16,543 nt of DNA from Syntrophaceticus sp050949745 (GTDB lineage: Bacteria; Bacillota; DSM-12270; Thermacetogeniales; Thermacetogeniaceae), in the NCBI GenBank assembly GCA_050949745.1, contig JBMNGF010000022.1, positions 1-16,543 on the forward strand. The letters are read 5' to 3'. Position 1 is the first letter of the stretch. Each line of letters starts with the position of its first letter. Positions 1 through 6,944 of this stretch are shown here, piece by piece. Made by a program: the position numbers and the translations under genes. The notes under the pieces are model-generated. The model was not told the DNA's origin and made no database searches. It saw nothing but the letters and a program-made list of their open reading frames with translations.

Positions 1-191
1 ATGAGTTTCTCGCCAACTTGAAATTTAGTATAAAGATCACGCCCAACTTTGCGTTGTAAGCAACGTAAAAAGACTTCAGAGGGTGTTTGTACCTGTAATA
101 ATATATAAAGATTCCCCGGACGGCTATAACTCAATAAACGCTTGTCTAGCTCTTCCAACAAATCGGTAGGGATTTTCCTGGTATTATTCAT
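1..191 (-). CDS. Hypothetical protein, partial (3' end beyond left edge)
   Basis: An open frame starts at ATG 191-189 and stays open for 63 codons to the window edge, so the C-terminus is missing. The product begins MNNTRKIPTDLLEELDKRLL and is mostly hydrophilic, with a short hydrophobic stretch (LYILLQV) near residue 30 and a basic segment (RCLQRKVGRD) near residue 48. I do not recognise the family. The start overlaps the stop codon of a small upstream membrane-segment frame (ATGAATAA), which suggests translational coupling. Only a weak AGG-like Shine-Dalgarno is present. Function unknown. Confidence 0.4.
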   Translation of the reverse strand, partial: MNNTRKIPTDLLEELDKRLLSYSRPGNLYILLQVQTPSEVFLRCLQRKVGRDLYTKFQVGEKL

Positions 192-315
192 AAGCCTGAT
201 TATAACTTTTAATTAAAAAATATATAGGTGTTGCTAAAAGGATAAATATAAAAACATCCAAGATGATCGGAGAAAGCCTTGCAGTTAATTTAATATAGCT
301 TCCTAAAAAGAAATA
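184..315 (-). pseudogene. Remnant of a membrane protein C-terminus
   Basis: Between an in-frame TAG at 318-316 and a TAA at 186-184 lie 43 codons with no plausible start. The translation contains one clear transmembrane segment (SPIILDVFIFILLATPIYFL) ending in a short polar tail, SYNQAYE. This looks like the last helix of a larger membrane protein whose upstream part is lost. Its stop overlaps the start of the next minus-strand frame (ATG at 191), as in a former operon. The family is not recognisable. It could be a chance open frame, but the hydrophobic block with a polar tail argues for coding origin. Confidence 0.35.
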
Positions 316-348
316 CTAAAAACATTGCTTTTGGATTAAAAAAGCATT

Positions 349-669
349 TCATCTGCCATATTTATCCTTGATTTCGCGAAAAACATCATTGCCAGAGCTA
401 ACATTGACATTAAATGTAGTTTTTATATCTATTAGTAGAGAATCAATCATTTCTCTTATAGTCTCCTCTGAGAATTCTCCTTTCAATAAATATGAAACCC
501 TTAATACATAAGGGGCAGTCCCCACTCTACTATAATATTTTTTGTCCCATAATAAGATTATGTAAACTAGATGATCCGATGGGGTTCCGCCAGAGCTATT
601 AATCAATAATGTAGAAGTTATTTTGTGGAAGGGTTTTCTGATTTCTTGTCGTATATATTTGGGGATGTT
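349..669 (-). pseudogene. Unrecognised small ORF, probably 5'-truncated
   Basis: The frame is open from just after a TAG at 672-670 to a TGA at 351-349 (106 codons). No ATG or GTG lies in the first part; the first conventional start is a TTG at 606 giving 85 residues, with no Shine-Dalgarno in front of it. The upstream codons (NIPKYIRQEIRKPF) read like genuine basic, amphipathic protein, so a gene that has lost its 5' end is likely. The remainder is a mixed soluble sequence (GGTPSDHLVYIILLWDKKYY, then a charged helix SEETIREMIDSLLIDIK). I know no family for it. Confidence 0.4.
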
Positions 670-713
670 CTATCCAATATTAAGATGCTATCCGAACTAA
701 AGGAGTATTTTAT

Positions 714-980
714 ATGAAGCAAAAAACTCTTATATTTTTATTTATTATATGCATAACCATTATAAGCCTATTTGGTTATGTGTTTTATTGGTTGTTTTAT
801 GACTTGGATCGCATTCCAAAAGGAAATCTAATCGCGGAAGAAACATCTCCGAATAAAACCTATACCATTATAGCATATACCTCTGATGCTGGTGCAACCA
901 CTTCTTTTTCAGTAGTAGCAGAGCTAAATTCTCCCGGATTTTTTTCTTCCCCCCTGACATTTCTCATAAGTACCTTGTGA
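714..980 (+). pseudogene. DUF5412-like anchored protein, 3' end lost
   Basis: ATG 714 has a good Shine-Dalgarno (AAAGGAG, 697-703). The product has an N-terminal membrane anchor (residues 5-29), then the block YDLDRIPKGNLIAEETSPNK and YTSDAGATTSFSV, which I recognise as the N-terminal half of DUF5412 proteins, small Firmicute membrane-anchored proteins of unknown role. After about residue 71 (near 926) the match ends and the frame runs antisense through a truncated Fic gene until a stop at 978-980. The native C-terminal half is missing, so the gene is probably non-functional. The family assignment is from memory of conserved motifs. Confidence 0.6.
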
Positions 981-1378
981 GTTTCTTTTATGAGACGATT
1001 GCAGATGGGAAGTCTTTTAAGACTTGCCTTTGCGTATTCAAATGCCTTGATATAGTTAACAACATCGACGACATGACGGTTTATGTTTTCTTCAACTTTC
1101 GGGTCTAGAATATCATCCAAAGTTGCCTGGGTTCCTTCAATCTGTGAAGACAAAAGAGCCTCTTTTCGAACATACATAGAAACAAAAAGCTCAATATTTG
1201 GTATCTGTCTAGAAAGACCCTCAAGGATACCAATACTCCGGTTGGCTGTAGATAAAAGAACAGCGATCTCTTCATCAATCTGGATAGCGGGATCCGGAGG
1301 AAGTGGCTTTGGTATAAATGATTTGTACTGAAGCTCACCAGTCAGATTGACTCGATATTCCCCTGCTCTGTTTTTCAT
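860..1378 (-). pseudogene. Fic-family protein, N-terminal fragment (catalytic core lost)
   Basis: The start chosen is ATG 1378 (MKNRAGEYRVNLTGELQYKS), the usual Fic N-terminus, with AGGA upstream; a TTG at 1414 would add 12 residues. Residues 1-151 match the Fic N-terminal domain: FIPKPLPPDP near 21, and the inhibitory-helix motif SSQIEGTQATL at 77-87, which in Fic AMP-transferases blocks ATP binding. The frame reaches RGEEKNPGEF at 142-151, just before the catalytic region, and then runs into antisense sequence of the DUF5412 fragment. The HPFxxGNGR active-site motif is absent. It cannot be a working Fic enzyme. Confidence 0.75.
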
Positions 1379-1475
1379 TGGCCACACCGTCCTAAAACGA
1401 AATAACTTCTCCAAAAGGGCTTTCCCTATTTCATTTTACCACACAAAGTGAAACAGGATGAAAACATGTACGCTA

Positions 1476-1570
1476 TTATTTTGTTTTTGCTTTAATTCTT
1501 TGTTCCCACCCTTTGCACTGACTGCAATACACCAGGAAGAATGCCCGCATTCCGGGCATCTAAGATACAC
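1476..1570 (-). pseudogene. Tiny zinc-ribbon protein split by a frameshift
   Basis: Directly after the recD2 stop, a GTG (1570-1568) opens a frame reading VYLRCPECGH. In the next frame the same stretch continues as FFLVYCSQCKGWEQRIKAKT and stops at 1478-1476. Joined by a one-base shift near 1543-1548, the two halves give a C-x2-C ... C-x2-C zinc ribbon of about 31 residues with a basic tail. Left unjoined, the first frame runs on to 1436 without a second cysteine pair. A frame-shifted small zinc-ribbon gene is inferred; a sequencing error would give the same picture. Confidence 0.35.
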
Positions 1571-3778
1571 CTAAAGCCCAGACTGTTCCCCTTTTTCTAA
1601 CAACATAAAGGGATGAGCTAATCTTTCGGCCAGCATGGTATTTCGCTGTTGAATTTTGTTATTGGAGACTGCAATCCGCAAGGCCTTTTTGGAACCCACC
1701 AGCACCAGGATATTTTTGGCTCTGGTCACACAAGTATATAATAGATTCCGCTGCAGCATCAGATAATGCTGCATAGTGAAGGGAGCTACTACGATCTTAT
1801 ATTCACTCCCCTGGCTTTTATGTATAGTGGTGGCATAGGAAAGAACCACTTCGTCCAATTCGGTGGCATCATAATCCACATCGATTCCGTCAAAGCGTAT
1901 GACCAAGGTTTTATCCACTGTATCCATTTTTACTATGGTTCCAATATCGCCGTTAAACACATTCTTATCATAATTGTTTTTAATCTGCATCACCTTGTCG
2001 TGTAAACGGTATACAGCTCCCCCATATTTGACGGTTATATCGGTCCGATTCAAAGCTTCCTGTAGCACGCTGTTCAGGTTATGCACTCCTGCCTCTCCCC
2101 GCTGCATCGGGCATAACACTTGTATATCGCTGATTGGATTGACGTGATAGTACCTGGGGAGCCTTTTGGTGCATAGGTCTCTGATGGTTTCTGCAATTTT
2201 TGACGATTCCTCCTCTTCAATAAAGAAGAAGTCGCTGTTGCGTCTGCACCTGAGCCTGGGCATTTCGCCTTTATTGATCCGGTGAGCGTTGGTGATGATG
2301 GCGCTTCCCTGAGCTTGTCTGAAGATTCTGGTCAAGCGGACTACGCTGACAATGCCTGAAGCAATAATATCTTTCAACACATTGCCGGCGCCTACCGATG
2401 GCAGCTGATCCGCATCTCCGATAAGAATGACGACAGTTTGATCAGATACCGCTTTCAATAAATTATACATAAGAATTATGTCAACCATAGATGTCTCGTC
2501 AATGATCAGCACATCGCATTCCAGGGGGTTTTCCTTGTTGCGTTTATAGCCCTCGTTCGGCTTATATTCCAGCAGGCGATGGATGGTCTTAGCCTCCATA
2601 CCGGTGGTTTCAGACAACCTCTTGGCTGCCCTACCTGTGGGAGCTGCCAGCAAACATGAAGCGCCCATCTTTTGAAACACTCTGATGATGGCTAAGGTAG
2701 TTGTCGTTTTGCCTGTTCCGGGGCCGCCAGTCAGAATCATGAACTTCGACTCCACTGCGGTCTTAATGGCATCCAATTGGACTTTATCATAGACGATACC
2801 GCAATCCCGCTGAATTTCATCGATAAATTTTTTTATATCAATTGTGGGTTTAAAAGTTTGATTAGTAGCTATGATTTTTTTGATTCTCTCGGCAATCCCC
2901 TCTTCGCTGAAATAGAATGGAGGGAGATAAATCGCATCGTCTTGGTCTGAGATATCTGAGATCAATGATTTTTCTGCAATCATTCTTTGAATTGAGGTGC
3001 CGATTAACCCCTCTTCCAGGTCCAGCATTTTGACTGCTTCAGAGACAAGCTGTTCTCGGAGGGCATAGCAATGTCCGGCGTTGGATAGCTGGTTCAGCGT
3101 ATAAAAAATACCTGCACGGCAGCGTTCATAGGAATTGGGATCAAAGCCGAGTTGCTGTGCTATTTTATCAGCAGTTTTAAAACCGATTCCCCAAATATCG
3201 TCAGCCAGACGATAAGGGTTGTCTGTCACAATATTGATGCTTTCATCACCATAGGTTTTATAGATCTTGACGGCATAAGCGGTGGAAACCCCATGGCTCT
3301 GCAGAAACAGCATCACATTTTTGATCTCCTTCTGCTCCTGCCAGGCATTTTTGATCATTTCGACCCGCTTTTGTCCGATGCCCTCCACTTTTACCAGATA
3401 ATCAGCTTGTTCCTCAATGACCTTCAGGGTATCTTCTTTGAAATAGTTTACTATCCTTCTGGCGTAAACAGGCCCGATCCCCTTGATCAGGCCACTGCCC
3501 AGATATTTTTCAATCCCGGCGATGGTGGCTGGCACAGTCTCCCGATAGTCGACAACATTGAACTGCTTACCGTATTTGTGATTGTATTTCCAGTCACCTT
3601 TAAGGCGCAATACAGACCCTATATTAACAGCGGCAAGATTGCCGACCAGGGTTACCAGTTCAGGATAGCCCCGCGCTTTTATCTTAATCACACTGAAACC
3701 ATTTTCTTCATTTGTGTAGGTAATGCGTTCTACGATACCAGTTATGTATATCATTCCAGAACCTGCCTTCATCTTCAT
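1571..3778 (-). CDS. recD2: RecD2-type ATP-dependent DNA helicase
   Basis: A 735-residue superfamily 1B, 5'-to-3' DNA helicase of the RecD2 type, which works without RecBC in DNA repair. An N-terminal OB-like region (about 10-80) is followed by helix-hairpin-helix repeats (about 90-215), then the motor: Walker A GGPGTGKTTT at 351-360, LLAAPTGRAAKRL at 377-389, Walker B LIIDETSMVD at 424-433, GDADQLPSVGAGNVL at 454-468, IHKSQGSEY at 652-660 and LLYTCVTRAKN at 679-689. All key residues are present. The internal ATG at 3754 (MIYITGIVERIT) has the better Shine-Dalgarno and matches the usual family start, so the first 8 residues may not be translated. It lies downstream of the terminator of the Rnf operon and is probably transcribed separately. 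Confidence 0.95.
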   Translation of the reverse strand: MKMKAGSGMIYITGIVERITYTNEENGFSVIKIKARGYPELVTLVGNLAAVNIGSVLRLKGDWKYNHKYGKQFNVVDYRETVPATIAGIEKYLGSGLIKGIGPVYARRIVNYFKEDTLKVIEEQADYLVKVEGIGQKRVEMIKNAWQEQKEIKNVMLFLQSHGVSTAYAVKIYKTYGDESINIVTDNPYRLADDIWGIGFKTADKIAQQLGFDPNSYERCRAGIFYTLNQLSNAGHCYALREQLVSEAVKMLDLEEGLIGTSIQRMIAEKSLISDISDQDDAIYLPPFYFSEEGIAERIKKIIATNQTFKPTIDIKKFIDEIQRDCGIVYDKVQLDAIKTAVESKFMILTGGPGTGKTTTTLAIIRVFQKMGASCLLAAPTGRAAKRLSETTGMEAKTIHRLLEYKPNEGYKRNKENPLECDVLIIDETSMVDIILMYNLLKAVSDQTVVILIGDADQLPSVGAGNVLKDIIASGIVSVVRLTRIFRQAQGSAIITNAHRINKGEMPRLRCRRNSDFFFIEEEESSKIAETIRDLCTKRLPRYYHVNPISDIQVLCPMQRGEAGVHNLNSVLQEALNRTDITVKYGGAVYRLHDKVMQIKNNYDKNVFNGDIGTIVKMDTVDKTLVIRFDGIDVDYDATELDEVVLSYATTIHKSQGSEYKIVVAPFTMQHYLMLQRNLLYTCVTRAKNILVLVGSKKALRIAVSNNKIQQRNTMLAERLAHPFMLLEKGEQSGL

Positions 3779-3829
3779 CAGTATGTCGATGCTCCCTCCC
3801 CTGCTTTACCGCAAACTAGGGGATTTTAG

Positions 3830-3869
3830 AAACAAAAAGGAAGCAAAAAGAACGTCCCTTTGCTTCCCT
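3830..3869 (-). terminator. Rho-independent terminator of the Rnf operon
   Basis: On the minus strand GGAAGCAAA (3867-3859), an 11-base loop, and TTTGCTTCC (3847-3839) form a perfect 9-bp stem followed at once by TTTTTGTTTCT. It sits 28 bases past the last operon gene (ECF T-like) and ahead of recD2, where termination is expected. The stem may itself belong to a REP-like repeat. Confidence 0.75.
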
Positions 3870-3900
3870 TAAACGTCCCCTTGACTCACCCTTGACTCAC
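3839..3900. repeat. REP-like palindromic element with tandem 11-mer
   Basis: The 9-bp palindrome used as terminator contains AACGTCCC in its loop, and AACGTCCCC recurs at 3872-3880. This is followed by two tandem copies of CCTTGACTCAC (3879-3889 and 3890-3900). Read on the minus strand the block contains TCAAGGGGACGTT, nearly identical to TCAAGGGGACGGTTC at 16411-16425. Sequences with GGGGACGGTTC are, from general knowledge, dispersed in some Firmicute genomes; here I only see the two copies. Confidence 0.45.
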
Positions 3901-4673
3901 GCAAAAAACAACAAGAGAAAAATTGTACAGCCAAAACATGCCACTATTGCGTTCTTGGTAATTCTAAATGTATATTGGCTGTTATCTATACAGGTCAACT
4001 CAACTTGCTTTTGTATTTCATCTGTTTGCTGTAAGGAATTGGCGATAAAGTCGACCAATATACTGGATAATTCTTTTAATTTGCTTTTAACCCCCAGATG
4101 ATTATCCTTAAAAACATGGCGTGCATCTTCCAAAATATCTTGTTTAAACTGATCCACAGACTTGGTCAAAACGTTCACTATGCACATAATTATCTTTAGG
4201 TATTTTGAAACCGGAATACCTAAAGAATTCAAGGGGGAAAAAATTTTATTGAGCATATCCATAATGGAACTGAAAGGTGTTGTAAAAAAGTACAAGCTGC
4301 CGATATACCAGATAAAGAATATCTTCACCATTCTCAAAAGTAGGTCTTCGAAAACAATATTACTATGAAATGCCGATCCCGGAGAAAGCTTATTGAAAAG
4401 CAAAGATAATAACAGTCCACAAAGGCAAGGAAACGCAAAAATTATCCCGTAGGCAGCGATATTTTTCAGGATAAATCGGATATTACTTCTCAGAAAAACC
4501 GTGACTACAACCAGGAATACGGCAAAATACACCATATCTAGCCAGTTATTGCAATATAATGAAGCAACGCCAAGGAGTATGGCCAGAATAGCCTTTATCC
4601 CGGCGTCAATTTCAATATATTTGCCTTTTAGGTCAGCTGAATATTCGGGCAAAATATTCACATCCCTTAACAA
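3897..4673 (-). CDS. CbiQ/EcfT-like transmembrane protein (diverged)
   Basis: A 258-residue membrane protein with about five hydrophobic segments (28-60, 70-90, 112-132, 150-172 and a C-terminal helix 240-257) and a long cytoplasmic stretch between the fourth and the last. This arrangement, with a polar coupling region before a final helix, resembles EcfT/CbiQ, the T component of energy-coupling-factor transporters. The two Ala-Arg-Gly motifs that bind the ATPases are poorly kept: EDARHVF near 184 and no ARG near the second site. No ECF ATPase is present. The start is uncertain (TTG 4673; GTG 4661 is an alternative). It is the last gene of the Rnf operon, 115 bp after the Gx gene. The T-component assignment is moderate. 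Confidence 0.6.
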   Translation of the reverse strand: MLRDVNILPEYSADLKGKYIEIDAGIKAILAILLGVASLYCNNWLDMVYFAVFLVVVTVFLRSNIRFILKNIAAYGIIFAFPCLCGLLLSLLFNKLSPGSAFHSNIVFEDLLLRMVKIFFIWYIGSLYFFTTPFSSIMDMLNKIFSPLNSLGIPVSKYLKIIMCIVNVLTKSVDQFKQDILEDARHVFKDNHLGVKSKLKELSSILVDFIANSLQQTDEIQKQVELTCIDNSQYTFRITKNAIVACFGCTIFLLLFFA

Positions 4674-4788
4674 CTAAATACTACAGCAAAAATATAATAT
4701 GAGGCCGGCTTATATGCGCCGCCTTGCAAAAATCAAAATAATTCCTTTTTATTTCTTTGAGAACAATTTGAGACTTATCACTGTAGTG

Positions 4789-5307
4789 TTAAATAATATC
4801 TGAAAAGATCCCTCTTTTTTTAATCTCCTGAACTGTTAATTCACTGATACTCCCGGTTATCAAACCGGTTACCACTGCTGAAATGAGAAGCACAGGAAGA
4901 TAATATAACATAACTGTCTCTCTCACTATCAATGAAGCAACTGTCAGTTGGGCTATATTATGGGTTATCGCACCAATAACGCTGATTCCCTTAATACTGA
5001 AAATGCGTGACATCTTTTTATACACAATCCACATTACAACAGCACTGAGCAGTCCACCGGCCAGACTGAAGGGCAACATTGTAATCCCCTTGCTCAATGC
5101 CGCAACAACTATACACCTTAGAAAGACGATGATCAGAACATCCTTGAGATTTAAAAAGGCAATGGCGATGATGGTGATAATATTCCCTAACCCAAGCTTG
5201 ACTCCAGGTACAGGAATGGGTATGGGAATGAGCAATTCTAACAGCGATATGAGGATTGCGTTACAAATTAGAATGATGATGACCGCATCTTTTTTTTTCT
5301 TATTCAT
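4789..5307 (-). CDS. Gx transporter family protein (heptaprenyl diphosphate synthase component I-like)
   Basis: A 172-residue, very hydrophobic protein with about five membrane segments. The motif VPGVKLGLGNIITIIAIAFL at 33-52, FSLAGGLLSAVVMW near 81-94, and GAITHNIAQL near 116-125 are typical of the family named heptaprenyl diphosphate synthase component I or Gx transporter, which resembles S components of ECF transporters. ATG 5307 follows AGGAG at a good distance and lies 8 bases after the NusG-II stop. This gene commonly follows NusG-II and ApbE in Rnf-type clusters. Substrate unknown; the neighbouring T-like protein could be a partner. Confidence 0.85.
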   Translation of the reverse strand: MNKKKKDAVIIILICNAILISLLELLIPIPIPVPGVKLGLGNIITIIAIAFLNLKDVLIIVFLRCIVVAALSKGITMLPFSLAGGLLSAVVMWIVYKKMSRIFSIKGISVIGAITHNIAQLTVASLIVRETVMLYYLPVLLISAVVTGLITGSISELTVQEIKKRGIFSDII

Positions 5308-5315
5308 CTCTTCTC

Positions 5316-5699
5316 CTAATAAAGATAAATGTCAACTTCCTGTTCGCCCGTCAGGGTAATCACAACTTTAGATGGTATACAAACCGCTTTGTTCCCTGCT
5401 TTTGTCAACCAACCGGTATTGACACAAGTTCGAGTTGGGCAATTGGATTCTAAAAACCTGATCCTCCCTTTTTCAGCCAGAATAACTTGGTTAATTTCTC
5501 CTTTGATATAAACATATTCAGGATCTTGAAGATCATTGAGTTTAATCTCCTTGATCACCTTACCGTTCTGTGTGATCACTGCGGTGATATTTTCCCCGGG
5601 CTTTGCCCCGAAAGTATTCCAGGCAATAAAGATGACAACGATTATTGCTATACTGACAACTAATATCTTATCTCCAATTTTGAATGTATGTATATTCAT
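5316..5699 (-). CDS. NusG domain II-containing protein
   Basis: A 127-residue protein with one N-terminal membrane anchor (about 10-28) and an extracytoplasmic domain of the NusG-domain-II (DUF1312) family. The signature is clear: CPTRTCVNTGW at 87-97 and AVCIPSKVVI at 105-114, with three conserved cysteines (87, 92, 107). ATG 5699 is preferred because GAGG lies 9 bases upstream; a TTG at 5714 would add five residues. It overlaps the end of apbE by 32 bases, so coupled translation is likely. The family is regularly linked to ApbE and extracytoplasmic flavin electron transfer, but its exact role is unknown. Confidence 0.88.
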   Translation of the reverse strand: MNIHTFKIGDKILVVSIAIIVVIFIAWNTFGAKPGENITAVITQNGKVIKEIKLNDLQDPEYVYIKGEINQVILAEKGRIRFLESNCPTRTCVNTGWLTKAGNKAVCIPSKVVITLTGEQEVDIYLY

Positions 5700-6708
5700 T
5701 GGTTGCATCCTCAAAGGAAAAATTATCTTGCAGTCCGGGCGTCACATATACCTTCTTGTCATCGGTAATAAAAACAGCTTCTGCCTTGCCATAACGCTCA
5801 ACAAGATCCCTTCCTTGGTCAAGGCCAAGAACTAAAGCTTTGGACATGCCATCGGCTTCTGTAGAGGATGATGCGATAATAGTCACACTCATTAAGCCGC
5901 TGTCAGCAGGATATCCTGTGCGCGGGTCTATAATATGGCAATAGCGCTTGCCGTTCTCTGTGAAATAACGCTGGTAGTCGCCGGAAGTGACTACTGCTTT
6001 ATCTGTAACGCTGACAACTCCAACAAATGTACCATTTTGACCCCGCGGATCTTGGATAGCAACCCTCCATGGACTCCCATCAGGTTTGCTGCCCAGCACC
6101 ACAACATGGCCCCCTAAATTAACAAAAGCTGAGGTTATCCCATTTTTCTTATATATTTCAATCGCCATATCTCCTATATAACCCTTGGCGATTCCACCAA
6201 GATCAATCATCTGGCCTTTCATTCGCAAACTCGCCGAACTTGTCCCTTCGTCAATGAGAATGTCCTGGTAATTAACCAGAGAAAGCAGTTTTTTCACAAC
6301 ATCAGCTGCCGGTATCTGAGGATTTTCTGTGCCAACACCCCACGCCTTAACTAGTGGAGCCACAGTTATATCAAAGGCAGCCCCACCACTTAAATCTGAT
6401 ATTTTGCGCGCACTTTTCAAGATGCTGATTGTCTCTGGATTTAATTTTATATATCCTTGTCCGGCGTGATTATTTAGCTTATTAATATCTCCACCAGGCT
6501 CATTGATCGTCCACAGCGCATCCAATTCTTTTATTTTAGTCGATACTTCATCTGCGGCCTTTTGTGCATTTGCTCCATATACTTCCTGATGGATGATCGT
6601 GCCTAACGCAAAATCCTCAGCCTTAACCGGTTTCTGTTGCCCAGTATCACAGCCCGCAGAAAAAAATAAGAGGCTGATGACCAATAGTGTGTAAATAAGT
6701 TTTTTCAT
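5668..6708 (-). CDS. apbE: FAD:protein FMN transferase (lipoprotein)
   Basis: A 346-residue ApbE that uses FAD and Mg2+ to attach FMN by phosphoester linkage to threonines of target proteins. A lipoprotein signal peptide ends with LFFSAGC (cysteine 20), so it acts on the outer face of the membrane. Family blocks in order: FDITVAPLVKAWG at 112-124, IDLGGIAKGYIGD at 168-180, NLGGHVVVLG at 197-206, WRVAIQDPR at 214-222, VVTSGDYQRYF at 239-249 and HIIDPRTGYP at 258-267. The C-terminal metal-site region SSSTEADGMSKALVLG is present. Its likely targets are RnfG and RnfD, encoded upstream in the same transcription unit. ATG 6708 has only a GGGG-type ribosome site. Confidence 0.95.
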   Translation of the reverse strand: MKKLIYTLLVISLLFFSAGCDTGQQKPVKAEDFALGTIIHQEVYGANAQKAADEVSTKIKELDALWTINEPGGDINKLNNHAGQGYIKLNPETISILKSARKISDLSGGAAFDITVAPLVKAWGVGTENPQIPAADVVKKLLSLVNYQDILIDEGTSSASLRMKGQMIDLGGIAKGYIGDMAIEIYKKNGITSAFVNLGGHVVVLGSKPDGSPWRVAIQDPRGQNGTFVGVVSVTDKAVVTSGDYQRYFTENGKRYCHIIDPRTGYPADSGLMSVTIIASSSTEADGMSKALVLGLDQGRDLVERYGKAEAVFITDDKKVYVTPGLQDNFSFEDATNEYTYIQNWR

Positions 6709-6722
6709 GTCCCATTCCCCGT

Positions 6723-6787
6723 GCTCAAATTTATGATAGCCAGTGATGAAAAGTCTATAGCCAGGCTCAAATTTATTATTACCGGTG
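6723..6787. repeat. Direct repeat in the rnfB-apbE gap
   Basis: Positions 6723-6745 and 6765-6787 are two direct copies of a 23-base unit beginning GCTCAAATTTAT, identical at 19 of 23 positions and spaced 42 bases apart (14 codons). They sit just before apbE. The whole gap 6709-6944 otherwise shows an AGGAGG soon after the rnfB stop (about 6936), a short hydrophobic open stretch without a clean start, and no clear terminator, so apbE is probably co-transcribed with rnf. Confidence 0.5.
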
Positions 6788-6944
6788 CTAAAACAAAAAG
6801 ATCATCGCCTTGACTCATGAAGAGATGAAGAGCAGCAGGATAAAGACATAGCCAAGAGCAACACTGGCAAGTGATAGGATTGTCGGTTGGCAAGGCTATG
6901 CCTTTATTCCTTGATGCTCAATCTGTTCTTTGCCTCCTATTATC

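Noticed and set aside
1541..1559. Hairpin ATGCCCG-5-CGGGCAT as terminator of recD2
   Set aside because: No T tract follows on the minus strand, and the bases are explained by the cysteine codons of the zinc-ribbon frame.
3152..3829. 225-codon plus-strand frame opposite recD2
   Set aside because: It lies antisense to a clearly conserved helicase and has no protein motifs; a shadow frame.
4700..4722. Bulged GC-rich hairpin between the Gx and T-like genes
   Set aside because: The stem has a bulge and no clean T run; too weak to call a terminator or attenuator.
6705..6893. 62-codon minus-strand frame overlapping the apbE start by ATGA
   Set aside because: TTG start with only a modest AAAGG site, no recognisable motif, and the sequence is partly made of the direct repeat. 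Kept only as part of a finding.
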